Origin: Massilia sp. Leaf139
GTDB taxonomy: Bacteria; Pseudomonadota; Gammaproteobacteria; Burkholderiales; Burkholderiaceae_D
NCBI RefSeq assembly: GCF_001424165.1
Contig: NZ_LMOJ01000023.1
Span: 323,708-387,707 of the forward strand
Direction: 5' to 3'
Length of the DNA stretch: 64,000 nt
The notes beneath the pieces were generated by a model that did not search any database, was not told the origin of the DNA, and saw only the letters and a list, made by a program, of their open reading frames with translations. Both the position numbers and the translations under genes were made by a program. Below, in pieces: positions 10,654 to 18,639 of this stretch (the stretch's first letter is position 1; each line of letters opens with the position of its first letter).

Positions 10654-12438
10654 TCAGGCGTTTGGCCAGAGCCGGGCGTGCAGGGCCGCGACCTGTTCCG
10701 GCGGCAGGCGCGGCACGCGCGCGGCCGTCAACAGGCCGTTCTGCTCGTGCTCGACGTCGGTCAGCTGGGTGTAGCACAGGCCGGCGAGGAAGGGCAGCGA
10801 GGCCAGGCCTTCCATCAGCCGGCAGTAGCGCTGGGCCAGCTCGTCCTCGTTGCGCACATTGCCGTAGTGGTCGTAGAGGCGGTCGCGCCGCCGTTCCGGC
10901 CGGTCTGGCGCCATCAGGTAGCCGCCGACTTCGGAAAACACGATCGGCTGGCCGCGGTACTGCGTCCCCGCCAGGAACAGGTCGCGGCCCTTGACCCAGG
11001 TGGCGGTCGGCGGCAGCCCCGTCTGCAGGGTGCCGGCATAGCGTTCCAGCAGTTTCTCGACCGGGTGGGAATAGTCGTGGATGGTGCAGACGTCGGTGAC
11101 GTCGGTGTGCTGCCAGCCGTCGTTGTCGACGACGGGGCGGGTCGAGTCGACCAGACGCGTGCGCGCCACCATCCGTTCCAGGAAATCGTGCTGGTGCGGA
11201 TGGCGCACCAGTTCCGGAAAACCGAAGCTTTCCACCACCGGCACCCAGGCCACGATCGACGGATGGTTGGCGTCGCGCGTGACGGCGCGCAGCCACTCGA
11301 TCTCGAGGCGCTCTTCGGACTCCTCCGACCACGAGCGCGCATTCGGCATCTCTTCCCACACCATCAGGCCGAGCCGGTCGCACCAGTAGAGCCAGCGCTC
11401 GTGCTCGATCTTCTGGTGCTTGCGCACGCCGTTGAAGCCGAAGCGCTTGGCCCACAGAACGTCGTCGCGCAGCGCCTCGTCGTTCGGCGCGGCCAGCAGG
11501 GTGTCGGGCCAGTAGCCCTGGTCGAGCGCCATCAGCAGGAAGATGCGCTCGCCGTTCAGGTGGAACCAGCCGTCCTTCAATTCGATCGAGCGCAGGCCGG
11601 CATACGATTCGACGCTGTCGACCAGCTGGCCGCGGTGCAGCAGGCGCACCCGCAGCTTATACAGGTGCGGGTCGCGCGGCGACCAGGGGCGCGGATCCGG
11701 CACCTGGGTGCGCAGTGCGAGGCAGGCGCTGCGGCTGGCGCTGCGCGCCCCGGCGCAGATGTGGTCGGAGTCGAGTCCGTCCAGCACGTCGAGCTCGGCT
11801 TCCCAATCGTTCGAAGGACCGTGCAGGTGCACGTTCAGCGCCAGCGTGCCGTCGGGCCGGGTCTCGACCATGCTGAGGTAGTCGATGCGCAGCGCCGACA
11901 CCGGTTCGAGCCAGACGTTCTGCCAGATCCCGCTGGTGCAGTAATAGTAGATGCGCACCGGCGTGCCCGACGCGGACTGCTTGCCGCGCGGCTGGTATGG
12001 ATCCTGGCGATCCTCGGCGCGCACCGTGATGCGGTTGATGCCAGGCTTCAAGTAGGGCGCGATGTCGAACGAGAAGGGGACGTGGCCGCCGCGGTTGCGG
12101 CCCGCCACGCGGCCGTTGACCCAGACGTCGGCGCGGTAGTCGACGGCGCCGAAATGCAGCAGCAGCGCGCCGCTGTCCCAGCCCTCGGGAATCTCGACGC
12201 TGCGGCTATACCACATGACCTCGTGGATCTCGCGGCTGCCGATGCCGGAGGTCGTGGATTGATAGGGGAAGGGCACCAGGATCCGCTGGGGCAGTTCGCG
12301 CCCGTCGAACCAGCGCTCGGACAGGCCGGCGTTGGCGTCGTCGAAGGCGAACTCCCACCAGCCGTCGAGGCTGGCCCAATGCTGGCGCACCATCTGCGGA
12401 CGCGGATGGGGAGTATCGAAGGTGTCGTAGCTGCGCAT
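10654..12438 (-). CDS. Glycoside hydrolase family 2 protein
   Basis: 594-residue enzyme of the beta-galactosidase/glucuronidase/mannosidase type. It has the sugar-binding jelly-roll (WWEFAFDDANAG, WYSRSVEIPEGW, FGAVDYRADVWVNG), an immunoglobulin-like middle domain (FHLNGERIFLLMALDQGYWPD at its end) and a TIM barrel. The predicted nucleophile is Glu about 503 in IVFSEVGGY; the acid/base Glu about 403 lies in AWVPVVESFGFPE. The asparagine that normally precedes the acid/base Glu (…NESWG) is valine here, which is unusual. No signal peptide is seen, so action on imported oligosaccharide is likely. Start ATG 12438 (MRSYDTF) is chosen as homologues begin there; the Shine-Dalgarno is weak. Confidence 0.85.
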   Translation of the reverse strand: MRSYDTFDTPHPRPQMVRQHWASLDGWWEFAFDDANAGLSERWFDGRELPQRILVPFPYQSTTSGIGSREIHEVMWYSRSVEIPEGWDSGALLLHFGAVDYRADVWVNGRVAGRNRGGHVPFSFDIAPYLKPGINRITVRAEDRQDPYQPRGKQSASGTPVRIYYYCTSGIWQNVWLEPVSALRIDYLSMVETRPDGTLALNVHLHGPSNDWEAELDVLDGLDSDHICAGARSASRSACLALRTQVPDPRPWSPRDPHLYKLRVRLLHRGQLVDSVESYAGLRSIELKDGWFHLNGERIFLLMALDQGYWPDTLLAAPNDEALRDDVLWAKRFGFNGVRKHQKIEHERWLYWCDRLGLMVWEEMPNARSWSEESEERLEIEWLRAVTRDANHPSIVAWVPVVESFGFPELVRHPHQHDFLERMVARTRLVDSTRPVVDNDGWQHTDVTDVCTIHDYSHPVEKLLERYAGTLQTGLPPTATWVKGRDLFLAGTQYRGQPIVFSEVGGYLMAPDRPERRRDRLYDHYGNVRNEDELAQRYCRLMEGLASLPFLAGLCYTQLTDVEHEQNGLLTAARVPRLPPEQVAALHARLWPNA

Positions 12439-12756
12439 GATGTGGGTGGAACCGAGTGGGGGAGGGGACGGCTGTTTGGTGTGCGCTCGAATAAAGTGTA
12501 CACCCGAAGCGCAGCCGGAATTCAAGCCCCCCGCGGGCTTGCTCGCGACGCGCGCACCATCGAAAACACGCTGCGCCGGTGGGTGTGCATTGCGCCCGAT
12601 CTGCGTGCGATCGGCGCCCATCGTGCCGTCATCCTGCACCTGCCGGTGAAGCGCGATCCGATGCGCGCGGCAGCGCCATGCCCCGTGCATGACCGGGGCG
12701 GCGGCGTGGATATTTTTGTCGCCTGTGGCGCGGAGCAGACAGCGGTGGCCGGGCCG
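12439..12756. other. 318-base spacer upstream of the glycoside hydrolase
   Basis: Holds a possible minus-strand promoter: -35 TTGAAT (complement of 12520-12525) and -10 TACACT (complement of 12495-12500) with a long 19-base spacer, overlapping the palindrome GTGTACAC. A CCCCG/CGGGG hairpin near 12677-12694 may end the glycosyltransferase transcript. No convincing gene is seen in it. Confidence 0.4.
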
Positions 12757-13863
12757 CTAAAAGTACGGCCACAAACCGGCCCGGCGCTGCCGGTTCGGGT
12801 CGGTACCGGCGAGCAGGGCGCGCGCGTGCTGCAGCACGGCCCCGGTGCGCTGGGCGTCGGGATCCCAGATGCAGCGGTGCTTGTCGCGGTCGAGCGGCGC
12901 CCAGCGCGCGATGTCGGTGCGGCTGAAAATGACCACGCTCTTCAAGCGCAGGCCGGCCGCGATATGCGACACGCCCGTGTCGTTGCAGACCAGCAGACGC
13001 GCATTCTTCATCAGCGCCGCCATGGCCCCGATCGAGATGGGAGCGGCGGCATTGATCGCGCGCGCCTGCATGTGGCTGGCCGTTTCCCGCACCAGCTCGG
13101 CCTCGTCGGGCGAGCCGGTCAGCACCACGCCGACGCCGAATTCGGCAGCCAGGCGGTCGGCCACTTCGGCGAAGCGCTGTGGCGGCCAGCGCTTGTCGCG
13201 CTTCCTGGCGCCGGGGTGCACGCAGATGTAATTGCCGGGTTCGAGGCCGGCGGCGATGCCGCTCGCTTCGAGTTCTTGCCGGTCTTCCGGCGCCACAGGA
13301 AATTCGAGATAGTCGCCGGCGGCACTGGCGCCCAGCCGCTCGACCAGGCGCAGCAGCCGGTCGGGCTCGGCGCCCACTTCGGGATACGGGAACAGCACCG
13401 TGCGTTCGGTGTCGACCGCCTTGCCCGCGCAGTAGCCGGCCATGGCCTGGGCGCCAAAGCCGGCCACGATCTCGTTGGTGACGGCGCCATTGCCGTGCAA
13501 CTGCAGCGCCAGCGTGAAGCGGCGCGCGCACAGGCCGGCATAGAAGGGCGTCAGCTCTTCGTGGCGGGTTTCCTGCTCGGGCAGCAGCGGATGGCCGGGA
13601 AAGGGCACGAAGTCGTCGATGTAATGGTGGAAGCGGCGCGCGAACTGGCGCGCCCAGGGCAGGCCGACGAGCGTGATGCGCGCCTTCGGCAGCGCCGTGC
13701 GCAATGCGCGCAGGGCCGGAACGGCGCACAGCATGTCGCCCAGGTGCAGCGCGCGGAAGACGACAACGGATGCGATGTCGAGTCGGTGGAAAAGCGGACG
13801 CCGGGACACAGTTTCCTCCATGGGTATCAGGAATGCAGCGGGCAAGGGGCCGTCATGGGACAT
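12757..13863 (-). CDS. Glycosyltransferase family 9 (ADP-heptose:LPS heptosyltransferase-like)
   Basis: 368-residue GT-B glycosyltransferase. The N-terminal domain shows ALHLGDMLCAVPALRALR, the C-terminal one ICVHPGARKRDKRWPPQRFAEVADRL and NDTGVSHIAAGL, all hallmark segments of heptosyltransferases WaaC/WaaF/WaaQ. It would transfer a heptose-like sugar from a nucleotide donor at the cytoplasmic membrane face. The ATG at 13863 overlaps the upstream stop as TGATG, so this start is favoured over the internal ATG 13821 (MEETVSRR). It is translationally coupled to the dimethylformamidase-like gene, an unusual partner for a GT9. Donor and acceptor are unknown. Confidence 0.85.
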   Translation of the reverse strand: MSHDGPLPAAFLIPMEETVSRRPLFHRLDIASVVVFRALHLGDMLCAVPALRALRTALPKARITLVGLPWARQFARRFHHYIDDFVPFPGHPLLPEQETRHEELTPFYAGLCARRFTLALQLHGNGAVTNEIVAGFGAQAMAGYCAGKAVDTERTVLFPYPEVGAEPDRLLRLVERLGASAAGDYLEFPVAPEDRQELEASGIAAGLEPGNYICVHPGARKRDKRWPPQRFAEVADRLAAEFGVGVVLTGSPDEAELVRETASHMQARAINAAAPISIGAMAALMKNARLLVCNDTGVSHIAAGLRLKSVVIFSRTDIARWAPLDRDKHRCIWDPDAQRTGAVLQHARALLAGTDPNRQRRAGLWPYF

Positions 13864-15221
13864 CAATGCAGCAGCAGGCGGTCGAGGACGTTGCGGGTGA
13901 TGCGCTCGACGCTGCGGTCGCGGCCGTCGGCCAAGACCTGCGCCCAGTCGCTGGTACCGGCCGAGAACACGGTGCCGCCGCCTTCGAACAGGCCGAGCGT
14001 CGCCGCGTGCATGCCCTCGCCGGCTGCATGGCGTTCGCGCGCCGGCAAGGACTGCCAGCGGGCGTCGAGCGGGCAGGCGGCCAGCAGCTGGTAGCCCGCG
14101 GGCGTGCCGGTTTCGTCGGCCCAGGCCGACAGCAGCGCCGTGCCGTTCTCGTGGTCGAAGGCGTCGAGCGGCGCGCCGTCGCATGCGCAGCCGGCCAGCG
14201 GCGGCCAGGTGTCGGCGCCGAAGGCCTCGCCCTGCGCCAGGCCGGTGCCCGTGAATACCCAGTGCGCGGGACGCTGGACGACGAAGCCTGCAGACACGCG
14301 CGCGCCGTCCCACCAGCTGCCGCCGTGGCGGTGGCTGGCGCCGGTGATGCGGTCTTCGGGCCGTCCGGCGCCGCTGGCCGGCCACCAGCGATCAAACGCC
14401 GCGCGCCGCTCGCCCTGGTGGCAGACGAGGAAGCGCCCGCCGCCCACCAGGTGCACGCGCCAGCAGCACAGCCTGGCGCAGAACCAGGCGGCGTTGCCGC
14501 CGGCGGCGACGAAATCCTCGACCGCGGCGCGTCCCGCCTCCGTCCAGTAGGCGTCCTGCCCCGCGCCGACCAGCAGGCGGTAGCGCAGCAGCAGTGCGGG
14601 ATCGGCATGCAGGTCGAGGTCGGTGCAGAATTCCGGCGTATAGCCCTGGCGCGCCAGCCAGTGGATGAAGCGCGCATCCCAATGGGCGAAACTGTGGCGC
14701 GGTGACGTCGGGTCGTAATGGTCGGGCGCGCCCCAGGTGGGGCCGCCGATGCCGCCGCCAGGACGCTGCAGCGACACGCGTGCGCCGGGCGGGTCGATCG
14801 AGGCCGGCGCTCGATGGTGAAAGCAGGCGCCGCCGCTCAGGTTGTAGGCATGCCAGGTTGCCAGCGGCAGTTTATACAGCATGCCGCCGCGGCGTTCGCC
14901 GCGCACCACGAACAGGGCGGCGGCGGAATCGAGCGACAGCGACAGCGGCCGTTTACTTTCGGCTTCCTCCAGGTGGGCGATGTAGACGCCGGACGGCCAG
15001 TGCGTCGGCACGGAAAACCCGTAGGGCGGCCAGTCCCAGTCGTCGCCGGCGCCGCGCTCACGCGCGCGTTCGCCGGGCAGCCAGGGCGAGCTGTGCAGCG
15101 CCTCGAAGCCATCGTGCCAGCGGTAGAAGTGAACGCGGAAGCGGCGGCTGTCGGTCGCCACGTGCAGCAGCAGGCGTTCGCCGGGCAGCACGCTGGCGCG
15201 GCCGGGATAGGCGCGGATCAT
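13863..15221 (-). CDS. N,N-dimethylformamidase beta-subunit-like domain protein
   Basis: 452 residues. The middle resembles the C-terminal domain of the large subunit of N,N-dimethylformamidase: YGFSVPTHWPSGVYIA, then LPLATWHAYNLSGG, DPTSPRHSFAHWDARFIHWL, GYTPEFCTDLDLH and LLVGAGQDAYWTEAGR, the last describing a glutamine-amidotransferase-like fold. The true enzyme needs a small alpha subunit, which is absent, so amide hydrolysis is not assured. The C-terminal part is rich in Trp and Cys (CARLCCWRVH). The start overlaps the stop of a 21-residue ORF by four bases (ATGA), and the stop overlaps the GT9 start (TGATG). Function unknown; role in surface-glycan modification is only a guess from context. 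Confidence 0.7.
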   Translation of the reverse strand: MIRAYPGRASVLPGERLLLHVATDSRRFRVHFYRWHDGFEALHSSPWLPGERARERGAGDDWDWPPYGFSVPTHWPSGVYIAHLEEAESKRPLSLSLDSAAALFVVRGERRGGMLYKLPLATWHAYNLSGGACFHHRAPASIDPPGARVSLQRPGGGIGGPTWGAPDHYDPTSPRHSFAHWDARFIHWLARQGYTPEFCTDLDLHADPALLLRYRLLVGAGQDAYWTEAGRAAVEDFVAAGGNAAWFCARLCCWRVHLVGGGRFLVCHQGERRAAFDRWWPASGAGRPEDRITGASHRHGGSWWDGARVSAGFVVQRPAHWVFTGTGLAQGEAFGADTWPPLAGCACDGAPLDAFDHENGTALLSAWADETGTPAGYQLLAACPLDARWQSLPARERHAAGEGMHAATLGLFEGGGTVFSAGTSDWAQVLADGRDRSVERITRNVLDRLLLH

Positions 15222-15283
15222 GCCGGCTCCCGCAGGGAGGACAACGCATCGCAGGTGCCGGGCACGACGGGATCATCGTTCAT
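15218..15283 (-). CDS. 21-residue leader/micro-ORF coupled to the dimethylformamidase-like gene
   Basis: Begins MNDDPVVPGTCDAL and ends REPA. The ATG at 15283 is preceded six bases upstream by a strong Shine-Dalgarno, AGGAGAAG, better than that of the following gene. Its TGA (15220-15218) overlaps the next ATG in ATGA, so ribosomes ending here could restart on the downstream gene. It may be a coupling leader, or encode a real small peptide; nothing in the sequence identifies it. No maturation enzyme is adjacent. Confidence 0.55.
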   Translation of the reverse strand: MNDDPVVPGTCDALSSLREPA

Positions 15284-15321
15284 CGTCTTCTCCTGTTGCT
15301 GACGCGGCGCTGGGCTGATCC

Positions 15322-15346
15322 AGTTCATCTTTGAGCAGGATGAGCT
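15322..15346. promoter_or_regulatory. Inverted repeat upstream of the leader ORF
   Basis: AGTTCATC and GATGAGCT, pairing at seven of eight positions, are spaced by nine bases, about 40 bases before the leader ORF and between it and divergent nudC. It could be an operator or an mRNA hairpin. Confidence 0.3.
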
Positions 15347-15521
15347 GTCGTTAGTTCGGCCCGCCCGACGCGGCTGATGCAGGTCTGGAGAAGGGAAGAA
15401 TCAGGAAACCTGGAGAGGGATTTATGGTCTGAGGTGATGTGGCAAGGTCAGCAGTCCGGTGTAGACCACGGCGGCGCGGCTCGCGGTATGATGGACGATC
15501 CACTTTCAACGCGACCCGACG

Positions 15522-16343
15522 ATGCTGAAAACGCCTTCGACCTTCACGCCCCTGATGGCCCCGCAAGACCATGCGGATCCATTGATTTTCCTCTTCCACG
15601 GCGGACGCGTGCTGGTACGCGAACACGATTTCGCCCTGCCCGACGCCGCCACGCTGTCCGGGCTCGACATCGCGCCATCCCACCTGCAGCCGGTCGGCCT
15701 GCTGGGCGAGCGCTATTGCCAGGCCGGCTGGCTCGACAGCGAGGAGACGCCTGCGGGATATGCCTGGCGCGGCCTGCGCACGCTGCTGTTTTCCGAGGCC
15801 GACGAGGCGATCGTGGGTGTGGCCGGGCGCGCGGCGCAGATCGCGGAATGGGCGCGTACCCATCGCTTCTGCGGCGCCTGCGGCCAGCCGATGGCGCGCG
15901 TGGCGCACGAGCGCAGCTTCAAATGCGGCGCCTGCGGCCATCTCGCCTATCCGCGGATCTCACCGGCGATGATGGTCTTGATCCGCAAGGACGACGCCTA
16001 CCTGATGGCGCTGCACGTCGCCTCGCCGACGAAGCGCTTCACGCCGCTGGCCGGCTTCCTGGAGGCGGGCGAATCGATCGAGGAAGCGATCCACCGCGAA
16101 GTGTATGAAGAGGTGGGGCTGCGGGTGACGAACCTGCGCTATTTCGCGAGCCAGTCCTGGCCCTTCCCGCATTCCCTGATGATCGCCTTTACGGCCGATT
16201 ACGCCGGCGGCGAGATTCGCCTCGACACCAGCGAGATTGCCGAGGCGCGCTGGTTCGGGCCGGATGACGAATGGCCGGAGCGCGTGCCGCACATTTCGGT
16301 GTCGAGTGTGCTCGTCGACGCGCACCGGCCGCCGGGCGCCTGA
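15522..16343 (+). CDS. nudC: NAD+ diphosphatase / RNA decapping hydrolase NudC
   Basis: 273-residue Nudix enzyme that splits NAD(H) into NMN(H) and AMP and removes NAD caps from RNA. A four-cysteine zinc ribbon (CGACGQP … CGACGH) occupies about residues 120-145. The Nudix box GFLEAGESIEEAIHREVYEEVG is followed by the NudC-specific SQSWPFPHSLMIAF. The N-terminal region matches the family's NUDIX-like domain. Stand-alone gene, divergent from the leader-ORF operon; its stop codon lies inside the left arm of a hairpin repeat. Confidence 0.95.
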   Translation: MLKTPSTFTPLMAPQDHADPLIFLFHGGRVLVREHDFALPDAATLSGLDIAPSHLQPVGLLGERYCQAGWLDSEETPAGYAWRGLRTLLFSEADEAIVGVAGRAAQIAEWARTHRFCGACGQPMARVAHERSFKCGACGHLAYPRISPAMMVLIRKDDAYLMALHVASPTKRFTPLAGFLEAGESIEEAIHREVYEEVGLRVTNLRYFASQSWPFPHSLMIAFTADYAGGEIRLDTSEIAEARWFGPDDEWPERVPHISVSSVLVDAHRPPGA

Positions 16344-16431
16344 TAAGCCCCCATGGCGGCGTTGCCTCGTCTCGCCGTACTAGCGTACTGTCTTCGACGA
16401 TGTGCCTTGCCCTGGGGACTTCTCAGGCGCC
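16335..16431. repeat. Convergent-gene hairpin repeat, copy A (full length)
   Basis: 97-base element between the stop of nudC and the stop of the convergent membrane-protein gene. Arms GGCGCCTGATAAGCCCC (16335-16351) and the near-complement at 16414-16431 enclose the core that starts CATGGCGGCGTTGCC and ends TGTGCCTTGCCCT. The core apex GTACTAGCGTAC is itself palindromic. The left arm includes the nudC stop codon. Same family as 19242-19306 and 52718-52818. Confidence 0.8.
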
Positions 16432-16445
16432 TGTTAGTTAGCTGG

Positions 16446-17351
16446 TTAGTTCGGCAGCGCCGGCGTCGTCCGCACCTCGATCGCCGCGGCCGTGCTGTCC
16501 TGGCTGGCCGCCACCTGCACCTGCACGCCGGCGTCGGGCCGGGTGCCGGTGCTGCGCAACTGCACCGCGCGCTGCAGCAGGTCGAACCAGAAGGGCGCGC
16601 CGAACAGCGTCGTCGAGGCGGTCACGATCCAGCCGGCCGCCTGCAGGGCAAAAGCGGTGTCGAGCACGGGCGGAAAACTCGTCCAGCCGATCGGCAGCGC
16701 CCACAGCTGGCGCAGGGTCTCGGCGTCGAGCGCCGTCGGGGCGGCGCCGATGTGGGCCGCCAGCTGCGGCTGCTGCCACAGGGTGCGGAACAGGGCGATG
16801 CTGTCGATGTTGAACAGGATGGCCAGCAGCAGCGAGATCAGGAAGGAGATCAGCAGCTGGCGCCGTTTGTAGTTGCCCGACAGGCGCTGCATCGCATTGT
16901 CGAACCAGCCGGCGATCAGGCGCTGGAAGCGCTCGAGGTCGCCGCCGGCGCGCGCATACAACCCCTGCAGCGCGCGCCGCACCTGCGGATCGGCGACGGC
17001 GTCGATGTCGGCGCCGAGACGGGCGAAATTGCCCGGCACCTGCTGGATGCTGTCGATCAGGGCGATCGCGAAGTAACCCGGTTCGATATAGGATGGCCGC
17101 GTCGCGAGTGCGCGCTCGTCGGCGACCTTGCCGTCGCTGTGCGGATTGACCAGCGGGTGCGCATACACCATTTGCGCCAGCGCGGTGAAGCGCGGATCGT
17201 TGAGCATGCTTTTGATCCCTGCCAGCAGGGTGTTGGCACGCAGGCGGAAGGCCGCCGCCAGCGCTTCCTGCACGGTCGCCACGATCAGCGCCACCGTGCC
17301 GTAACAAAACGTCAAACCGATTGCCAGTTCCAGTACCGAGCTTCCGAACAT
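16446..17351 (-). CDS. Membrane protein of unknown function
   Basis: 301 residues. A hydrophobic N-terminal helix (ELAIGLTFCYGTVALIVATV), a soluble region of about 120 residues (LARPSYIEPG, VRRALQGLYARAGGDLERFQ, WFDNAMQRLSGNYKRR), then a long hydrophobic hairpin (LLISFLISLLLAILFNID) and a further membrane segment near PFWFDLLQRAVQLRSTG. The WFDNAMxRLSGxYKRR … PFWFDLL pattern recurs in a conserved hypothetical family of proteobacteria, without known activity. Start ATG 17351 follows a GGAGG Shine-Dalgarno. Single gene, divergent from folE. Confidence 0.75.
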   Translation of the reverse strand: MFGSSVLELAIGLTFCYGTVALIVATVQEALAAAFRLRANTLLAGIKSMLNDPRFTALAQMVYAHPLVNPHSDGKVADERALATRPSYIEPGYFAIALIDSIQQVPGNFARLGADIDAVADPQVRRALQGLYARAGGDLERFQRLIAGWFDNAMQRLSGNYKRRQLLISFLISLLLAILFNIDSIALFRTLWQQPQLAAHIGAAPTALDAETLRQLWALPIGWTSFPPVLDTAFALQAAGWIVTASTTLFGAPFWFDLLQRAVQLRSTGTRPDAGVQVQVAASQDSTAAAIEVRTTPALPN

Positions 17352-17497
17352 AGGCCGCCTCCGTAGGGTGAAGTACCGATCCACGCTAGCGCATCCCTGC
17401 AACAGATGAGTCTGGTTTGCTCAAGAAAACAGCAGCCCTCCGGTGGGCCCGGCCCATTTTCTATATACTGACGGCAATCGTATTTTTAGGGTTTCCT

Positions 17498-18064
17498 ATG
17501 TCTCACAATGATGAATTCACCGAACACGACTGGCGCCGCCTGCTGGCCAGCCTCGGTGAGGATCCGAACCGTCCCGGCCTGCACGAAACGCCTGCGCGCG
17601 TGAGTAAAGCCTGGAAGCACTGGACCTCGGGCTACGGCCAGGATCCGGTGTCGGTGCTGAAGGCCTTCGAGGACGGCGCGGAGCAGTACAACGAACTGAT
17701 CGTGGTGCGCGGCATCCCCGTGTACAGCCACTGCGAGCACCACTTGGCGCCCTTCTTCGGCAAGGCCACCGTCGGCTATCTGCCGAACGGCAAAATCGTC
17801 GGCCTGTCGAAGCTGACCCGCCTGGTCGACATCTTCTCCAAGCGCCTGCAGGTGCAGGAACGCATGACGATGCAGATCGCCAACGCGCTGATGGAAGTGC
17901 TGGAGCCGAAGGCAGTGGGCGTGGTCGTGAAATGCCGCCACATGTGCATGGAAAGCCGCGGCATCCGCACGCAGGGCGAAGAAACGATCACCTCCTGCAT
18001 GCTGGGAGAGTTGCAGCCGAATTTAGCATTGCGCACTGAATTCCTGGCGCTGGCCAGGGATTGA
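17498..18064 (+). CDS. folE: GTP cyclohydrolase I
   Basis: 188-residue enzyme converting GTP to 7,8-dihydroneopterin triphosphate, first step of folate and biopterin synthesis; cytosolic decamer. Zinc ligands are in YSHCEHHLAPF and in VVVKCRHMCMESRG; GYLPNGKIVGLSKLTR is the conserved substrate loop, and GIRTQGEETITSCMLG completes the signature. ATG 17498 is chosen: the upstream in-frame extension encodes a hydrophobic stretch not found in FolE. A -10-like TATACT lies at 17464-17469. Confidence 0.97.
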   Translation: MSHNDEFTEHDWRRLLASLGEDPNRPGLHETPARVSKAWKHWTSGYGQDPVSVLKAFEDGAEQYNELIVVRGIPVYSHCEHHLAPFFGKATVGYLPNGKIVGLSKLTRLVDIFSKRLQVQERMTMQIANALMEVLEPKAVGVVVKCRHMCMESRGIRTQGEETITSCMLGELQPNLALRTEFLALARD

Positions 18065-18098
18065 GCTACCGCCAGTAACACCCCTCGGGAACCTGTTC

Positions 18099-18498
18099 CG
18101 GAACTTCCCCCTCAAAGCTAATTTGGGGGAGAACGACATGACCAGGCCCGCATTCCCCAGCGATATCGGGCGCGAGCAATTCAATCTCGTGCGCGACATG
18201 CTCGAGGCGGCGCGCCGCAAGACGCGCCCGCGCAAGCACGACCTCTACGACGTGTATTGCGCGGTGCTGTACTTCCTGCACACGGGGGCCGCCTGGCGCA
18301 GCCTGCCGCGCGACTTCCCGCCCTGGCGCACCGTGCACGAATATTTCACGCAGTGGACGATGCTGCGCGACGGCGAACGCACGCTGCTCGAACAGACCCT
18401 CGACAAACTGGGACGCGATACCGAGCTGGCGCAGTTGCAGCGCCTATTGCGGCCGCGCTAGCGGTGGCCTTTGTGCGACGCTTCCGCAAAAAGTTCCG
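18099..18498. mobile_element. Possible insertion-sequence remnant bounded by short inverted repeats
   Basis: CGGAACTT at 18099-18106 and its complement AAGTTCCG at 18491-18498 bracket a 400-base segment whose only gene is a truncated transposase. The repeats are only eight bases, so chance is possible. Total length is far below that of a complete IS5-group element, which suggests a deletion derivative. Confidence 0.35.
18138..18461 (+). pseudogene. Truncated IS5-family transposase, N-terminal DUF4096 domain only
   Basis: 107 residues. REQFNLVRDMLEAARRKTRPRKHDLYDVYCAVLYFL followed by GAAWRSLPRDFPPWRTVHEYF is the N-terminal helical domain of IS5-group transposases. The DDE catalytic domain that should follow is missing; the frame stops at 18461 and the next 180 bases encode nothing recognisable in any frame. 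A strong Shine-Dalgarno (GGGGGAG) precedes ATG 18138, so the fragment may still be translated as a DNA-binding domain. It may be a decayed insertion or a retained stand-alone domain. Confidence 0.75.
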
Positions 18499-18639
18499 TC
18501 TGCGCGATGAAGCCGGCTGATCTTGAACAGATGTCCGTCGAGCTGAACACCGTCTTGTCACAATCTGTTGCGATTTCGAATCGTGCATGCCATACGGCTG
18601 GGCTAAGCTGGGATATTGTCATTTTTTCATCCCGGCGCC

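Noticed and set aside
10678..14094. An 1138-codon open frame on the plus strand
   Set aside because: Antisense to the glycoside hydrolase and GT9 genes, which have clear domains; the translation shows no domain.
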